A stretch of DNA of 64,000 bases, taken from positions 1,984,001 to 2,048,000 of the forward strand of contig NZ_CP023671.1 in NCBI RefSeq assembly GCF_003606265.1, read 5' to 3'. Position numbers and translations under genes: made by a program. The notes under the pieces are model-generated. The model saw nothing but the letters and a program-made list of their open reading frames with translations, searched no databases and was not told the origin of the DNA. How positions within the stretch are numbered: the stretch's first letter is position 1; the number at the start of each line of letters is the position of its first letter. Origin of the DNA: Clostridium septicum. Its GTDB lineage: Bacteria; Bacillota; Clostridia; Clostridiales; Clostridiaceae. Of this stretch, positions 41,106-50,506 are shown piece by piece.

Positions 41106-41447
41106 ATGGCAGGTTATCGTAAGTTAGGTCTTGCTACAGACCAAAGAAGAGCTATGTTAAGAAGCCTAGTTACAAGTTTCTTAAAGCATGGCAAAATTGA
41201 AACAACTGAAACAAGAGCAAAGGAAACAAGAAAATTAGCTGAAAAGATGATTACTTTAGCAAAAAGAGGTGATCTTCACGCTAGAAGACAAGTTTTATCA
41301 TATGTTCTTGAAGAAGAAGTAGTTCAAAACCTATTTGATAATGTAGCTCCAAAGTACGCAGAAAGAAACGGTGGATACACTAGAATGTACAAAAAAGGCC
41401 CTAGAAGAGGGGACGGAGCAGAAGTTGTTATACTTGAATTAGTATAA
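41106..41447 (+). CDS. rplQ: 50S ribosomal protein L17
   Basis: 113 residues, near the exit tunnel. [19 protein letters not shown] and the C-terminal [14 protein letters not shown] are typical. AAGGAGGT precedes ATG 41106. Last gene of the alpha operon; a terminator hairpin begins nine bases later. Confidence 0.98.
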   Translation: MAGYRKLGLATDQRRAMLRSLVTSFLKHGKIETTETRAKETRKLAEKMITLAKRGDLHARRQVLSYVLEEEVVQNLFDNVAPKYAERNGGYTRMYKKGPRRGDGAEVVILELV

Positions 41448-41455
41448 TATGATAA

Positions 41456-41486
41456 GGGGATTAAGTTTATACTTAGTCCCCATTTT
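41456..41486 (+). terminator. Terminator of alpha operon
   Basis: GGGGATTAAGT pairs with ACTTAGTCCCC around TTAT (one G-U), followed by ATTTT. The T tract is short and is shared with the next, longer hairpin. Confidence 0.75.
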
Positions 41487-41538
41487 CACATATATAAACT
41501 TAGATAACTAAAAAATCTAAGTTTATATATGTGAAAAT
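41482..41538 (+). repeat. 24-bp perfect hairpin after rplQ
   Basis: Arms 41482-41505 and 41515-41538 are exact complements with a 9-base loop. It overlaps the T tract of the preceding terminator. The remainder of the 317-base gap holds the transporter promoter and A/T-rich sequence only. Confidence 0.8.
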
Positions 41539-41551
41539 AATACTAATATTA

Positions 41552-41579
41552 TTGTATTTTAAAGAAAATAGAATATAAT
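41552..41579 (+). promoter_or_regulatory. Probable promoter of the ECF transporter genes
   Basis: TTGTAT (41552-41557), 16 bases, TATAAT (41574-41579), giving a leader of about 180 bases to the first ATPase gene. Confidence 0.5.
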
Positions 41580-41764
41580 AAGTTTATAAAAAGTGTATAT
41601 ACATTAGTTTTGAAAAGAATGGTAATAAATAAAATCTTTGCTTGCAAAATTATATTTTTAATATCAATATAAATAATACATAAGTATTAATATATAATTT
41701 AAATAGTTAAAGTGCTACTGAGAATACTAAGCTATATTTAAATAATGCATAAGGGGGTTTAGAC

Positions 41765-42610
41765 ATGAGTGAAGCGATGATTAAATGTAATAATGTCTCT
41801 TTTAAATACACTCTACAAGAAGGTGGAGAAGAAAGATATGCTGTAAATGGAGTTAATTTTGATGTTAAAAAAGGTGAGTTTTTAGTTATATTGGGGCATA
41901 ATGGTTCTGGTAAATCAACAATAGCTAAGCATATGAATGCTTTACTAATTCCAAGTGAGGGGACTGTTGTTATTGATGGATTAAGCACTTCAGACGTGAA
42001 TAATTTATGGGATATAAGAGCGAAAGCTGGAATGGTATTTCAAAATCCAGATAACCAATTAGTAGCAACAATTGTAGAAGAGGATGTGGCATTTGGTCCA
42101 GAAAATTTAGGAATACCTCCTGCAGAGATAAGAAAAAGGGTTGATGATAGTTTAGAAAAGGTTGGAATGAGTGAATATAAACGTCATGCTCCACATTTAT
42201 TATCTGGAGGACAAAAACAAAGAATAGCAATAGCAGGTATTTTAGCTATGCAACCAGATTGTATAATATTTGATGAACCTACTGCCATGTTGGATCCATC
42301 AGGTAGAAAAGAAGTTATAAAAAATATAAAAGAAATAAATGAAAAGTATGGTATTACAATAGTTTTAATTACTCATTATATGGATGAGGCAGCTCAAGCA
42401 GATAGAGTTTTAGTTATGGATAATGGAAAAGTAATACTAGAAGGAGTTCCTAGAGAAGTATTTTCTAAAGTAGAAACTATGAAGGAAATAGGATTAGATG
42501 TGCCACAAGTTACAGAGTTATGCTATGAACTTAAAAAGAGTGGTATAGATATAGATACAAATATTTTAAATGTAGATGAGATGGTGAATGCGTTATGTCA
42601 ATTAAGATAG
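41765..42610 (+). CDS. ecfA1: ECF transporter ATPase A1
   Basis: One of the two ATPases that energise energy-coupling-factor vitamin/metal transporters. 281 residues, with Walker [10 protein letters not shown] (44-52), signature [14 protein letters not shown], and Walker [17 protein letters not shown] 41765, with AAGGGGG upstream. It overlaps the second ATPase gene by 16 bases. The group II ECF module shares several substrate-binding S proteins, none of which is in this window. Confidence 0.94.
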   Translation: MSEAMIKCNNVSFKYTLQEGGEERYAVNGVNFDVKKGEFLVILGHNGSGKSTIAKHMNALLIPSEGTVVIDGLSTSDVNNLWDIRAKAGMVFQNPDNQLVATIVEEDVAFGPENLGIPPAEIRKRVDDSLEKVGMSEYKRHAPHLLSGGQKQRIAIAGILAMQPDCIIFDEPTAMLDPSGRKEVIKNIKEINEKYGITIVLITHYMDEAAQADRVLVMDNGKVILEGVPREVFSKVETMKEIGLDVPQVTELCYELKKSGIDIDTNILNVDEMVNALCQLR

Positions 42611-43455
42611 AGAATTTAACACATATATATATGCCTAAATCCCCATTTGAAAAAGTGGCATTAAACAATGTAAACATAGAAATAAATGAAGGGGAGTTTA
42701 TTGCACTAATAGGTCATACAGGTTCAGGTAAATCGACTTTGATACAGCATATGAATGGACTACTTAAGCCTAGTTCTGGAAGAATAATAGTTGATGATAT
42801 GGATATCACATCATCTAATGTTAATTTATCTAATGTTAGAAAGAAGGTAGGTTTGGTCTTTCAGTATCCAGAATATCAATTATTTGAAGAAACTATAGAG
42901 AAGGATATTGAATTTGGACCAAGAAATCTTAAATTAGATCAAGAAGAAATAACTAAAAGAGTAAAAAAATCAATGGAAATGGTTGGTTTAGATTATGAAG
43001 TTTATAAGGATAAGTCGCCATTTGATTTAAGTGGTGGGCAAAAGCGAAGAGTTGCTATTGCGGGAGTAATAGCAATGGAACCAAAGGTTTTAATTTTAGA
43101 TGAGCCAACAGCAGGGTTAGATCCAAAAGGAAGAGACGATATATTAGGGCAAATAAAATTACTACATGATAAATATAAGATGACGATAGTATTAGTAAGC
43201 CATAGCATGGAGGATGTTGGAAAGCTTGCTGAGAGAATAATAGTTATGAATAAAGGCACTGTAGCTTTGCAAGGTAAGCCTTCAGAAGTATTTAAGGAAA
43301 TAGATACATTAGAGAGTATAGGACTTGCAGTACCACAAGTAACTTATTTAATGAGAGAGCTTAGAAGAAAAGGATTTAATGTTTCTGATGATATATATAC
43401 TATAAATCAAGCTAAAGATGAACTTATTAAATCTTTAAAATGTAACAAAGAATAG
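42595..43455 (+). CDS. ecfA2: ECF transporter ATPase A2
   Basis: 286 residues, with Walker [10 protein letters not shown], signature [14 protein letters not shown] and Walker [14 protein letters not shown]. Pairs with EcfA1 on the cytoplasmic face of EcfT. ATG 42595 lies inside the end of ecfA1, suggesting coupling. ecfT follows after 15 bases. Confidence 0.94.
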   Translation: MSIKIENLTHIYMPKSPFEKVALNNVNIEINEGEFIALIGHTGSGKSTLIQHMNGLLKPSSGRIIVDDMDITSSNVNLSNVRKKVGLVFQYPEYQLFEETIEKDIEFGPRNLKLDQEEITKRVKKSMEMVGLDYEVYKDKSPFDLSGGQKRRVAIAGVIAMEPKVLILDEPTAGLDPKGRDDILGQIKLLHDKYKMTIVLVSHSMEDVGKLAERIIVMNKGTVALQGKPSEVFKEIDTLESIGLAVPQVTYLMRELRRKGFNVSDDIYTINQAKDELIKSLKCNKE

Positions 43456-43470
43456 AAAGGTAATAGAGAT

Positions 43471-44274
43471 ATGATAAAAGATATAACTATAGGACAATAT
43501 ATACCAGGTGAAACCTTTGTGCATAAGCTAGATCCAAGAACTAAAATACTATTATCCATACTATTTATAGTTTCATTATTTATAGTAGATAAATTTATAG
43601 GATATATATTTATAATTGGATTTTTAGCATTAACAGTTTACGTTGCACAGATTCCACCTAGATACTTATATAAAGGATTAAAGCCAGTATTTTTCCTAAT
43701 AGCATTTACAGCTATATTAAATATATTTATGATTAAAGGAAGTTATGATACATTAATTTTTGAATTAGGTTTCCTTAAAATTTATAAAGAAGGTCTTACA
43801 ACAGCTGCATTTATGGCATTGAGACTTATATTTTTAATTATGGGTACATCAGTGTTAACACTAACTACTTCACCAATAGAATTAACTGATGGGATAGAGA
43901 AGCTATTAAAACCAATTGGAAAAGAATTAGCTCATGAATTAGCTATGATGATGACAATAGCCTTAAGATTTATACCGACATTAATGGATGAAACGGATAA
44001 AATAATGATGGCTCAAAAGGCTAGGGGAGCAGATTTTGAAACTGGTGGATTAATACAAAAAGCAAAAAGTCTAATTCCTTTATTAGTTCCTTTATTTATT
44101 AGTTCTTTTAGAAGAGCTGACGAACTTGCAATGGCTATGGAAGCTAGGGCATATAGAGGGGGAAATGGTAGAACTAGAATGAAACAATTAAATTTTACAT
44201 CAAAAGATACAGTTGCATTTGTTGTATTTGGAGTACTTTTAGTTTGTAGTTTATCAATAAGATTTTTAATGTAG
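43471..44274 (+). CDS. ecfT: ECF transporter transmembrane subunit T
   Basis: 267 residues, about five to six membrane segments. The coupling motifs ARG (KARGADFE) and ARAYRGG near the C-terminal cytoplasmic helices contact the ATPases. The rplQ-ecfA1-ecfA2-ecfT-truA-rplM order is common in Firmicutes. AAAGGTAA precedes ATG 43471. Confidence 0.94.
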   Translation: MIKDITIGQYIPGETFVHKLDPRTKILLSILFIVSLFIVDKFIGYIFIIGFLALTVYVAQIPPRYLYKGLKPVFFLIAFTAILNIFMIKGSYDTLIFELGFLKIYKEGLTTAAFMALRLIFLIMGTSVLTLTTSPIELTDGIEKLLKPIGKELAHELAMMMTIALRFIPTLMDETDKIMMAQKARGADFETGGLIQKAKSLIPLLVPLFISSFRRADELAMAMEARAYRGGNGRTRMKQLNFTSKDTVAFVVFGVLLVCSLSIRFLM

Positions 44275-44302
44275 AAAAATTAAAATAACTAAGGTGAAAA
44301 TA

Positions 44303-45043
44303 ATGAGAAATATAAAGCTTATAATTGAGTATGATGGTACAAATTATCTAGGATGGCAAAAACAAAATAACGGTATTACTATTCAAGAAACTATAGAAGA
44401 AGCTTTAAAAGATATCACTAAAGAAAAAATAAATCTTATAGGAAGTTCAAGAACTGATTCAGGAGTTCATGCAAAAGGGTTCGTTGCAAATTTTAAAACA
44501 AACAGTAGAATTCCATCAGAAAGGTTTAGAGAAGCATTAAATGTTAAGCTACCTAATGATATTGTTATATTAGAATCAAGTGAAGTAGAGGATGATTTCC
44601 ATTCAAGATATAATGCTAAAGGAAAAACATATTCATATACTATTTTAAATAGAGATGTTCCTATAGCTATAGGTAAAGATTACTCTTATCAGGTAAAAGG
44701 AAAACTTGATATAGAAGAAATGAAAAAAGCTTGTAGTTATTTTATAGGAACTCATGATTTTGTTGCATTTAAAAGTAGTGGAAGTTCTGTTAAAACTACA
44801 GTAAGAACTATTACTGATCTTCATATAGAAAATTATGATAGCTATATTAAAATATTTGTTACAGGTGATGGATTTTTATATAATATGGTTAGGATAATAG
44901 TAGGAACTTTATTAGTTGTTGGAAGAGGAAAAATAAGATCTAGTGATATTAAATCAATTATAGAAAATAAGGCTAGGGATAAAGCTGGAATATGTGTACC
45001 ATCTAGAGGGTTAGTGTTAGAAAAAGTTTTTTATAAAAACTAA
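44303..45043 (+). CDS. truA: tRNA pseudouridine(38-40) synthase
   Basis: 246 residues from ATG 44303, with AAGGTG upstream. Makes pseudouridine in tRNA anticodon arms. The catalytic aspartate is Asp52 in [24 protein letters not shown] and the C-terminal [14 protein letters not shown] are typical. Follows ecfT by 28 bases. Confidence 0.95.
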   Translation: MRNIKLIIEYDGTNYLGWQKQNNGITIQETIEEALKDITKEKINLIGSSRTDSGVHAKGFVANFKTNSRIPSERFREALNVKLPNDIVILESSEVEDDFHSRYNAKGKTYSYTILNRDVPIAIGKDYSYQVKGKLDIEEMKKACSYFIGTHDFVAFKSSGSSVKTTVRTITDLHIENYDSYIKIFVTGDGFLYNMVRIIVGTLLVVGRGKIRSSDIKSIIENKARDKAGICVPSRGLVLEKVFYKN

Positions 45044-45061
45044 AAATAAAATAAAAAAATG

Positions 45062-45090
45062 TTGACACGCCCGTAAGCGTGTATTATAAT
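45062..45090 (+). promoter_or_regulatory. Consensus promoter of rplM with inverted repeat in spacer
   Basis: TTGACA (45062-45067), 17 bases, TATAAT (45085-45090). ACACGC (45065-45070) and its complement GCGTGT (45077-45082) lie across the spacer. Both hexamers are perfect consensus. Confidence 0.9.
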
Positions 45091-45094
45091 AATG

Positions 45095-45205
45095 TTTGTT
45101 TGTTAGAATATTTATGTATATAAGATCCACTAGCCCCGGGTCTTGACATAAAAGCAGTACTTGAGAGAGTAAGGCACGATGTTATAAGTTCAGGGAGGGA
45201 AAAAG
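45095..45205 (+). promoter_or_regulatory. Leader of rplM-rpsI (L13-leader position)
   Basis: About 110 untranslated bases. AAGATCC pairs with GGGTCTT at 45121-45143 around ACTAGCCCC. Firmicutes carry a conserved L13 leader here; I infer correspondence from position and structure. Confidence 0.5.
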
Positions 45206-45640
45206 ATGAAATCATACATTGCAAAAGAACAAGAAGTTGAAAGAAAATGGTATGTTGTTGATGCTGCTGGAAAGCCACTAGGAAGAGTTGCTAGCCAAGT
45301 TGCTTCAATTTTAAGAGGAAAGAATAAACCAACATTTACACCAAATGTTGACTGCGGAGATTACGTAATAATAATCAATGCTGAACAAGTTGTTTTAACT
45401 GGTAAGAAGTTAGATCAAAAATTAATGAGAAAGCATAGCTTATATCCAGGTGGATTAAAGGAAACTCCATATAGAGAAGTATTAGCTAAGAAGCCTGAAT
45501 TTGCTTTCGAAGAATCTGTTAGAAGAATGCTTCCAACAGGCGTTTTAGGAAGAAAAATGCTTAAGAAGTTAAAAGTATACAGAGGTGCTGAGCACGGACA
45601 TGAAGCTCAACAACCAGAAGTACTTGAATTAAAGTACTAA
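45206..45640 (+). CDS. rplM: 50S ribosomal protein L13
   Basis: 144 residues, early-assembly large-subunit protein. [20 protein letters not shown] at the start and GMLP-like [20 protein letters not shown] later. GGGAGGG precedes ATG 45206. Followed by rpsI after 25 bases. Confidence 0.98.
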   Translation: MKSYIAKEQEVERKWYVVDAAGKPLGRVASQVASILRGKNKPTFTPNVDCGDYVIIINAEQVVLTGKKLDQKLMRKHSLYPGGLKETPYREVLAKKPEFAFEESVRRMLPTGVLGRKMLKKLKVYRGAEHGHEAQQPEVLELKY

Positions 45641-45665
45641 TACAGACTCGGGAGGAGGAATAAAA

Positions 45666-46058
45666 ATGGCAAAAGTTCAATACATGGGTACTGGAAGAAG
45701 AAAGAAATCAGTTGCAAGAGTAAGATTAGTACCAGGAAATGGAAATGTAGTTGTAAATAATAGAGAAATAGAAAGTTACTTTGGTTTAGAAACTTTAAGA
45801 ATGATTGTTAACCAACCATTAGTTTTAACAGGAACTAAAGATAAGTTTGACGTTTTAGTTAACGTTCACGGTGGTGGATTTACAGGTCAAGCAGGAGCTA
45901 TAAGACATGGAATCACTAGAGCATTAATTAAATCAGATGAAGCTCTTAAGTCAGAATTAAAGAAGGCTGGATTCGTAACTAGAGATCCAAGAATGAAGGA
46001 AAGAAAGAAATACGGTCTTAAGAAAGCAAGAAGAGCACCACAATTCTCAAAGAGATAG
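45666..46058 (+). CDS. rpsI: 30S ribosomal protein S9
   Basis: 130 residues. Its C-terminal tail reaches the P-site tRNA and ends [30 protein letters not shown] at the start and [19 protein letters not shown] are typical. GGAGGAGG precedes ATG 45666. A strong terminator follows. Confidence 0.98.
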   Translation: MAKVQYMGTGRRKKSVARVRLVPGNGNVVVNNREIESYFGLETLRMIVNQPLVLTGTKDKFDVLVNVHGGGFTGQAGAIRHGITRALIKSDEALKSELKKAGFVTRDPRMKERKKYGLKKARRAPQFSKR

Positions 46059-46072
46059 TCTGCGAGATTTAT

Positions 46073-46107
46073 ATGGAAGAGAGGGTTACCTCTCTTCCAT
46101 TTTTTTT
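46073..46107 (+). terminator. Intrinsic terminator after rpsI
   Basis: Perfect 12-bp stem (ATGGAAGAGAGG/CCTCTCTTCCAT), loop GTTA, and eight T at 46100-46107. Confidence 0.92.
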
Positions 46108-46191
46108 GGAATAAATCTTACAAAAAAGGTTAAAATAACGGATAAAGATACAATGTTATATTAAATTTAGGTTAAAAAATACTCAAATTAC

Positions 46192-46221
46192 TTAACAAAT
46201 GTTAAGAAATGTTTTAAACTA
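46192..46221 (+). promoter_or_regulatory. Pho-box-like direct repeats before Na/Pi cotransporter
   Basis: TTAACAAATG, TTAAGAAATG and TTTTAAACTA follow one another with a 10-base period. PhoP boxes of Bacillus are TTAACA-like repeats with helical spacing. The gene downstream is a phosphate transporter, so PhoP control is plausible, but promoter hexamers are not clear. Confidence 0.4.
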
Positions 46222-46257
46222 AAATTGTAAAAATAAGAATGCAAAGGAGAATATACT

Positions 46258-47874
46258 TTGGAATCATTAATGGTTATTATGAAATTAATGGGCGGATTAG
46301 GACTATTTATCTATGGTATGAAATTAATGGGTGATGGTCTAGAAAATGCAGCAGGAGATGGGTTAAAGTCTATACTTGAAAAGGTAACAAAAAATCCTAT
46401 AATATCAGTTTTAGTTGGAGCAGCTGTAACAGCGGTAATTCAAAGTAGTAGTGCCACAACTGTAATGGTAGTAGGTTTTGTAAATGCCGGTCTTATGAAC
46501 CTTGCACAAGCTGCAGGAATAATTATGGGAGCTAATATAGGGACAACCATAACAGCGCAATTAGTAGCATTTAAATTAGATGCTATAGCACCTTTATTTG
46601 TTTTTGTAGGTGCATTCATGGTAATGTTTGCAAAGGGCAAAAAGAGAAAAGATATAGGTAATATAGTTTTAGGATTTGGTATCCTATTTACAGGAATGGG
46701 TGCTATGAGCTCAGCTATGAAGCCTCTAACGGCGTCTCCTATGTTCGAGCAAATACTTGTAACTGTAGGTGAAAGATGGTATTTAGGAATAATTGCAGGA
46801 GCTTTATTAACAGCAATTCTTCAAAGTTCATCAGCAACTACAGGAATACTTGTTGCTTTAGCTACAGCAGGGGCAATAAATATACATATGGCTTTACCAA
46901 TAATCTTTGGATGTAACATTGGAACATGCATAACAGCTATGATAGCAACAGTAGGGACTAATAAAACAGCTCATAAAGCTGCAATGTTGCACTTAATATT
47001 TAACTTAGGTGGTACAATATTATTTATTCCATTTTTAGTTAGCAACTTATTAGGCGATTTTGTATCAATGATAAGTCCTGGAGATGTAAGTAGACAAATA
47101 GCAAATTCACATACTGTATTTAATTTAGTTAATACAGCAATAATGCTCCCATTAACTAATGTACTTATTAAGTTAGTTAATACAATTATTCCTGGGGATG
47201 ACGAAGAGGATAAACCAGGTCCAAAATATATTGATGATAGATTATTAGAAACACCAGTTATAGCAGCAGGACAAGTGATTAAAGAGACTATTAGAATGGC
47301 GAATAAGGCTAAAAAAAGTTTGAATTTAGCCATGGACGCATTTGATAACAATGACGAAAAAATAGTAGGAAAAGTTTATGAAAATGAAAAAGTAATTAAT
47401 ACGCTAAATGAAGCAATTACTAATTATTTAGTTAAACTATCTAAATGTGAGTTATCAGATAAAGAAAGTGTAATAGTAGCATCAACTTTCCATGTAATTA
47501 ATGATATAGAGAGAATTGGAGATCATGCTGAAAATATAGCAGACTTAGCAGGTCAAAAGATTTCTAAAAAGTTAGATTATAGTGATCAAGCACGCGAACA
47601 ATTACATGAAATTTATAATAATGCTGAAAAAGCATTAGAGATAGCAATAGAAAGTTATGCTAATAGAGATATAAGCAAAGCAAGAAGTATTGCAGAAGTA
47701 GAAGCTAGCATAGATAAATTTCAAAAGAAATATAGAGAGCTTCATATTAAGAGACTTTATGATGGAACATGTAATGCTTATGCAGGAACTATATTCTTAG
47801 ATTTATTAAGCAATCTTGAAAGAATCGGTGATCACTCAACTAATATAGCAGAAAGTGTCATTGAAAATAATTAA
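46258..47874 (+). CDS. Na/phosphate cotransporter family protein with PhoU-like C-terminal domain
   Basis: 538 residues from TTG 46258, with AAAGGAG ten bases upstream. The N-terminal two thirds is membrane-embedded and contains the duplicated QSSSATT motif of NptA/PiT-II transporters (62-68 and about 188-194). From about residue 330 the protein is cytoplasmic and helical, with repeated IERIGDHAENIADLA and LERIGDHSTNIAES, the PhoU signature. It probably imports or exports phosphate with sodium. Confidence 0.9.
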   Translation: MESLMVIMKLMGGLGLFIYGMKLMGDGLENAAGDGLKSILEKVTKNPIISVLVGAAVTAVIQSSSATTVMVVGFVNAGLMNLAQAAGIIMGANIGTTITAQLVAFKLDAIAPLFVFVGAFMVMFAKGKKRKDIGNIVLGFGILFTGMGAMSSAMKPLTASPMFEQILVTVGERWYLGIIAGALLTAILQSSSATTGILVALATAGAINIHMALPIIFGCNIGTCITAMIATVGTNKTAHKAAMLHLIFNLGGTILFIPFLVSNLLGDFVSMISPGDVSRQIANSHTVFNLVNTAIMLPLTNVLIKLVNTIIPGDDEEDKPGPKYIDDRLLETPVIAAGQVIKETIRMANKAKKSLNLAMDAFDNNDEKIVGKVYENEKVINTLNEAITNYLVKLSKCELSDKESVIVASTFHVINDIERIGDHAENIADLAGQKISKKLDYSDQAREQLHEIYNNAEKALEIAIESYANRDISKARSIAEVEASIDKFQKKYRELHIKRLYDGTCNAYAGTIFLDLLSNLERIGDHSTNIAESVIENN

Positions 47875-47880
47875 TATTTT

Positions 47881-47915
47881 AAGGTTAGAGGAATTTAATT
47901 CTTCTAGCCTTTTTT
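47881..47915 (+). terminator. Intrinsic terminator after Na/Pi cotransporter
   Basis: AAGGTTAGAGGAA pairs with TTCTTCTAGCCTT (13 bp with two G-U) around TTTAA, with T tract 47910-47915. The second insertion element starts at the next base. Confidence 0.88.
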
Positions 47916-48022
47916 AATGTACAGGAAAGTATAAAAATTTTGAAGGCTGAAAGTTAGATATTATCTAGTTTTTAGCCTTCAAATATGTTAGATTAATTAA
48001 TTATAAATTAGAGGTTTAACAG

Positions 48023-49252
48023 ATGAAAAAAGGTAAAATAAAAAGAATATTAGAAGACCATTGGAAAGAGTTTGAAAAGTTATATAAAAATAAGATTAGA
48101 CCTAATGTTAAAAAGGAAGTAGAAAAAGTTTTAAAGTGTAAAGATACAAAGTATGGATTTATTGAATTGAAGTGTAATAATTGTAATACTACAAAGAGAA
48201 TCGGATTTACATGTAAAAGTAGATTTTGTACTTCATGTGGAAAAATTTATACGGATAATTGGATTGATAATATGTTGGGAAATTTAATAAATGTTAGGCA
48301 TAGACATATAGTTTTTACTATACCAAAAGAATTAAGAGAATTCTTTGGACTGGATAGACAAAGACTTAAGATATTGCCGAAGTGCGCAGCGAGAGCTGTT
48401 ACGAGTTGGATGCATAGTTTAAATAGAAAGGAGGAATTCACACCAGGTATAGTAACTGTAATACATACATTTGGAAGAGATTTAAAGTGGAATCCTCATG
48501 TACATATGATGGTTACAGAAGGAGGGAGAGGAAATATAACAGAATGGAGGCATATAAGGCACATATCTTATGAATCATTAAGAAAAAGATGGCAAAAGGT
48601 TTTGTTAGATGAAATAACTTATATAAATGGAAATACAAAAGAAATTAAATTACTAAAAAATAAACTATATAAAGAGAAAGATAAAGGTTTTTATGTTCAT
48701 GCTAAAACTGAGATAAAATCAGCGAAGACAGCAGCAAAATATGTAGGGAGATATGTGGGACGTCCTGCGATAGCGGAATCAAGGATTCTTAAATATGATG
48801 GTGAAAATGTGACTTATAAATATACTAGACATGAAGATAATAAGGTCATAGTTGAAACTGTACATGTATATGAGTTCATAAAAAGAATAATAAGACATAT
48901 TCCAGAGAAAAATTTTAAAATGATAAGATACTTTGGAATTTATTCTAGAAGAAGCAAAGGAAAATTTAATTTTATAAAAATGATAGATGAAAAGATATTA
49001 AGTATAAGAAGATCTATAGCAACTTGGGAGAATAGAATACTGGCAATAAGTGGTGTAAATCCGTGTAAATGTCCTAACTGTGGTAATAAAATGAGATTTC
49101 ATGATATTGTATATCCTAAATATGGGTCCATGAGGGAACGGCTGAGAATTAAGATTATAGAAGAGAATGAAGAAAAATTAGAAAAGGCTATAGAAAATTA
49201 TGCTATTACTAAACGTATATTAAGTGGTAAAATAATTCCGAAAACAACTTAG
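48023..49252 (+). CDS. IS91-family Y2 (HUH) transposase, copy 2
   Basis: 409 residues, identical in sequence to the copy 1 protein, with the zinc cysteines (51, 54, 64, 69, 72), HVH at 159-161 and Tyr240/Tyr244 intact. Two synonymous AAG/AAA differences separate the genes. Both copies therefore look functional and recently spread. Confidence 0.92.
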   Translation: MKKGKIKRILEDHWKEFEKLYKNKIRPNVKKEVEKVLKCKDTKYGFIELKCNNCNTTKRIGFTCKSRFCTSCGKIYTDNWIDNMLGNLINVRHRHIVFTIPKELREFFGLDRQRLKILPKCAARAVTSWMHSLNRKEEFTPGIVTVIHTFGRDLKWNPHVHMMVTEGGRGNITEWRHIRHISYESLRKRWQKVLLDEITYINGNTKEIKLLKNKLYKEKDKGFYVHAKTEIKSAKTAAKYVGRYVGRPAIAESRILKYDGENVTYKYTRHEDNKVIVETVHVYEFIKRIIRHIPEKNFKMIRYFGIYSRRSKGKFNFIKMIDEKILSIRRSIATWENRILAISGVNPCKCPNCGNKMRFHDIVYPKYGSMRERLRIKIIEENEEKLEKAIENYAITKRILSGKIIPKTT

Positions 49253-49266
49253 TTGGAGGAAGTAAG

Positions 49267-49458
49267 ATGAAAACAGAGGAAATATTATATATTTGTACTA
49301 TTTGCGGAGCTAAAGAAAATATTCCTAAAGAAGTAGTTGAATATTTTGATGAAATGGATCAAAGCAATGTTGATGAACCACCATGCTTTTCATGTGAAAA
49401 GTGCGGAGGAGTAATGAGGCCTAAAGAGTATACTGGAGTATATGGAATAAAGTATTAA
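49267..49458 (+). CDS. Small zinc-ribbon-like protein of the insertion element, copy 2
   Basis: 63 residues, identical to the copy 1 product, with CTICG and CFSCEKCGG cysteine clusters. Same 14-base spacing and GGAGG RBS after the transposase. Conservation in both copies argues that it belongs to the element and not to the host site. Function unknown. Confidence 0.8.
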   Translation: MKTEEILYICTICGAKENIPKEVVEYFDEMDQSNVDEPPCFSCEKCGGVMRPKEYTGVYGIKY

Positions 49459-49636
49459 TTAATAGGAAAAATATAGCATAGAACAGATATCGGTTCTATG
49501 CTTCTTAAGGTACTTAAAATTAAATTCCCGAAGGGAGCGTGGCGAAAGCCACTTTTTTATTTATTAGGTAAAAAATATAGATAAATGGGCATAATAATTC
49601 TAGATTATAATAATAAATTTTTATGGAGGGAAGTAA

Positions 49637-50326
49637 ATGAAAGTTTTAAAGAAGATATCATTATTATTGGTAATAGCATTATTAATATCAATACCAATAA
49701 ATATTAATGCAGAAGCTAATAATAAAGAAAAAGTTATATTAATTGATCCAGGTCATGGTGGATTTGATGGTGGCGCTCAATCTAAATCTGGAACTATAGA
49801 AAAGGATATTAATCTTAGTATAAGTTTGAAATTAAAAGAAAACCTAGAGAAAAAGGGTTATAAAGTAGAAATAACTAGAAGCGATGATAATGGATTAAAT
49901 GAAAAGGGAGCTACAATAAGGGAAAAGAAAAGAGAGGATTTAAAAAGAAGATGTGAATTAAAAAAAGAAACAAATTGCGATATTTTTGTATCAATACATC
50001 AAAATATGTTTCCTCAATCAAAATGTTATGGTGCACAAGTATGGTATTCATCAAATGATATTAGTAAAAGTTTAGCAAATAGTATTCAAGATTCATTAAA
50101 AGAAACAGTAAAAGATAATAATAAAAGAGTTGCTAAACCAGCAGGAGAATCTTATTTAATATTAAGAGATAAATATGAAGGGGCATCTGTTTTAGTAGAA
50201 TGTGGATTTTTATCTAACCCGGAAGAAGAAAATAAACTTAAGAGTGAAGAGCATCAAAATGCACTTGTAGAAGGAATATCAACAGGAATAGATAAATATT
50301 TTGAAAGTGGAGATAGTAATTTGTAA
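49637..50326 (+). CDS. cwlD: N-acetylmuramoyl-L-alanine amidase, CwlD-like
   Basis: Cuts the amide between muramic acid and peptide; CwlD makes muramic-delta-lactam in spore cortex. 229 residues: N-terminal signal/membrane segment (about 5-25), then an Amidase_3 domain with LIDPGHGGFDGG (His40), the glutamate in GTIEKDIN, SIHQN, and the second catalytic glutamate in VECGFLSNPEE. GGAGGGAAG precedes ATG 49637. The rpsI-cwlD neighbourhood is common in clostridia; here a transporter and an insertion element lie between them. Confidence 0.9.
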   Translation: MKVLKKISLLLVIALLISIPININAEANNKEKVILIDPGHGGFDGGAQSKSGTIEKDINLSISLKLKENLEKKGYKVEITRSDDNGLNEKGATIREKKREDLKRRCELKKETNCDIFVSIHQNMFPQSKCYGAQVWYSSNDISKSLANSIQDSLKETVKDNNKRVAKPAGESYLILRDKYEGASVLVECGFLSNPEEENKLKSEEHQNALVEGISTGIDKYFESGDSNL

Positions 50327-50354
50327 AATTAAGCAATTTCCAGGGAAATAATTT

Positions 50355-50396
50355 AAAAAGATTAGTTTGATAATTAAAAATAAACTAATCTTTTTT
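50355..50396 (+). terminator. Intrinsic terminator after cwlD
   Basis: AAAGATTAGTTTA pairs with TAAACTAATCTTT around an A/T-rich loop, with six T at 50391-50396. Confidence 0.85.
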
Positions 50397-50446
50397 CAAT
50401 TATTATAAAAAATAGATAATAAAATATATTAGTTTTTAATAAAATG

Positions 50447-50475
50447 TTGTAAAAAGTAATAAAAAACAATAAACT
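50447..50475 (+). promoter_or_regulatory. Possible promoter of fumarase genes
   Basis: TTGTAA (50447-50452), 17 bases, TAAACT (50470-50475), 32 bases before the fumarase alpha start. Confidence 0.4.
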
Positions 50476-50506
50476 TAAAATATATTATTTTATGGGGTGA
50501 TAGATT

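Larger units (their letters stand above)
47916..49561 (+). mobile_element. IS91-like rolling-circle insertion element, copy 2
   Basis: Same 1646-base unit as at 23604-25249, same orientation, offset exactly 24312 bases. I find four base differences, all transitions: 47953 and 47969 in the left-end hairpin, 48037 and 48244 (synonymous) in the transposase. It begins directly after a terminator T tract and ends in the GTGGC-GAAA-GCCAC hairpin plus TTTTTTATT. Confidence 0.88.

Noticed and set aside
45005-45061. Terminator between truA and rplM
   Set aside because: Only A-rich sequence with no stable stem is seen before the rplM promoter.
46971-47351. 126-codon - strand frame inside the Na/Pi cotransporter
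   Set aside because: Shadow frame opposite a clear membrane protein gene.
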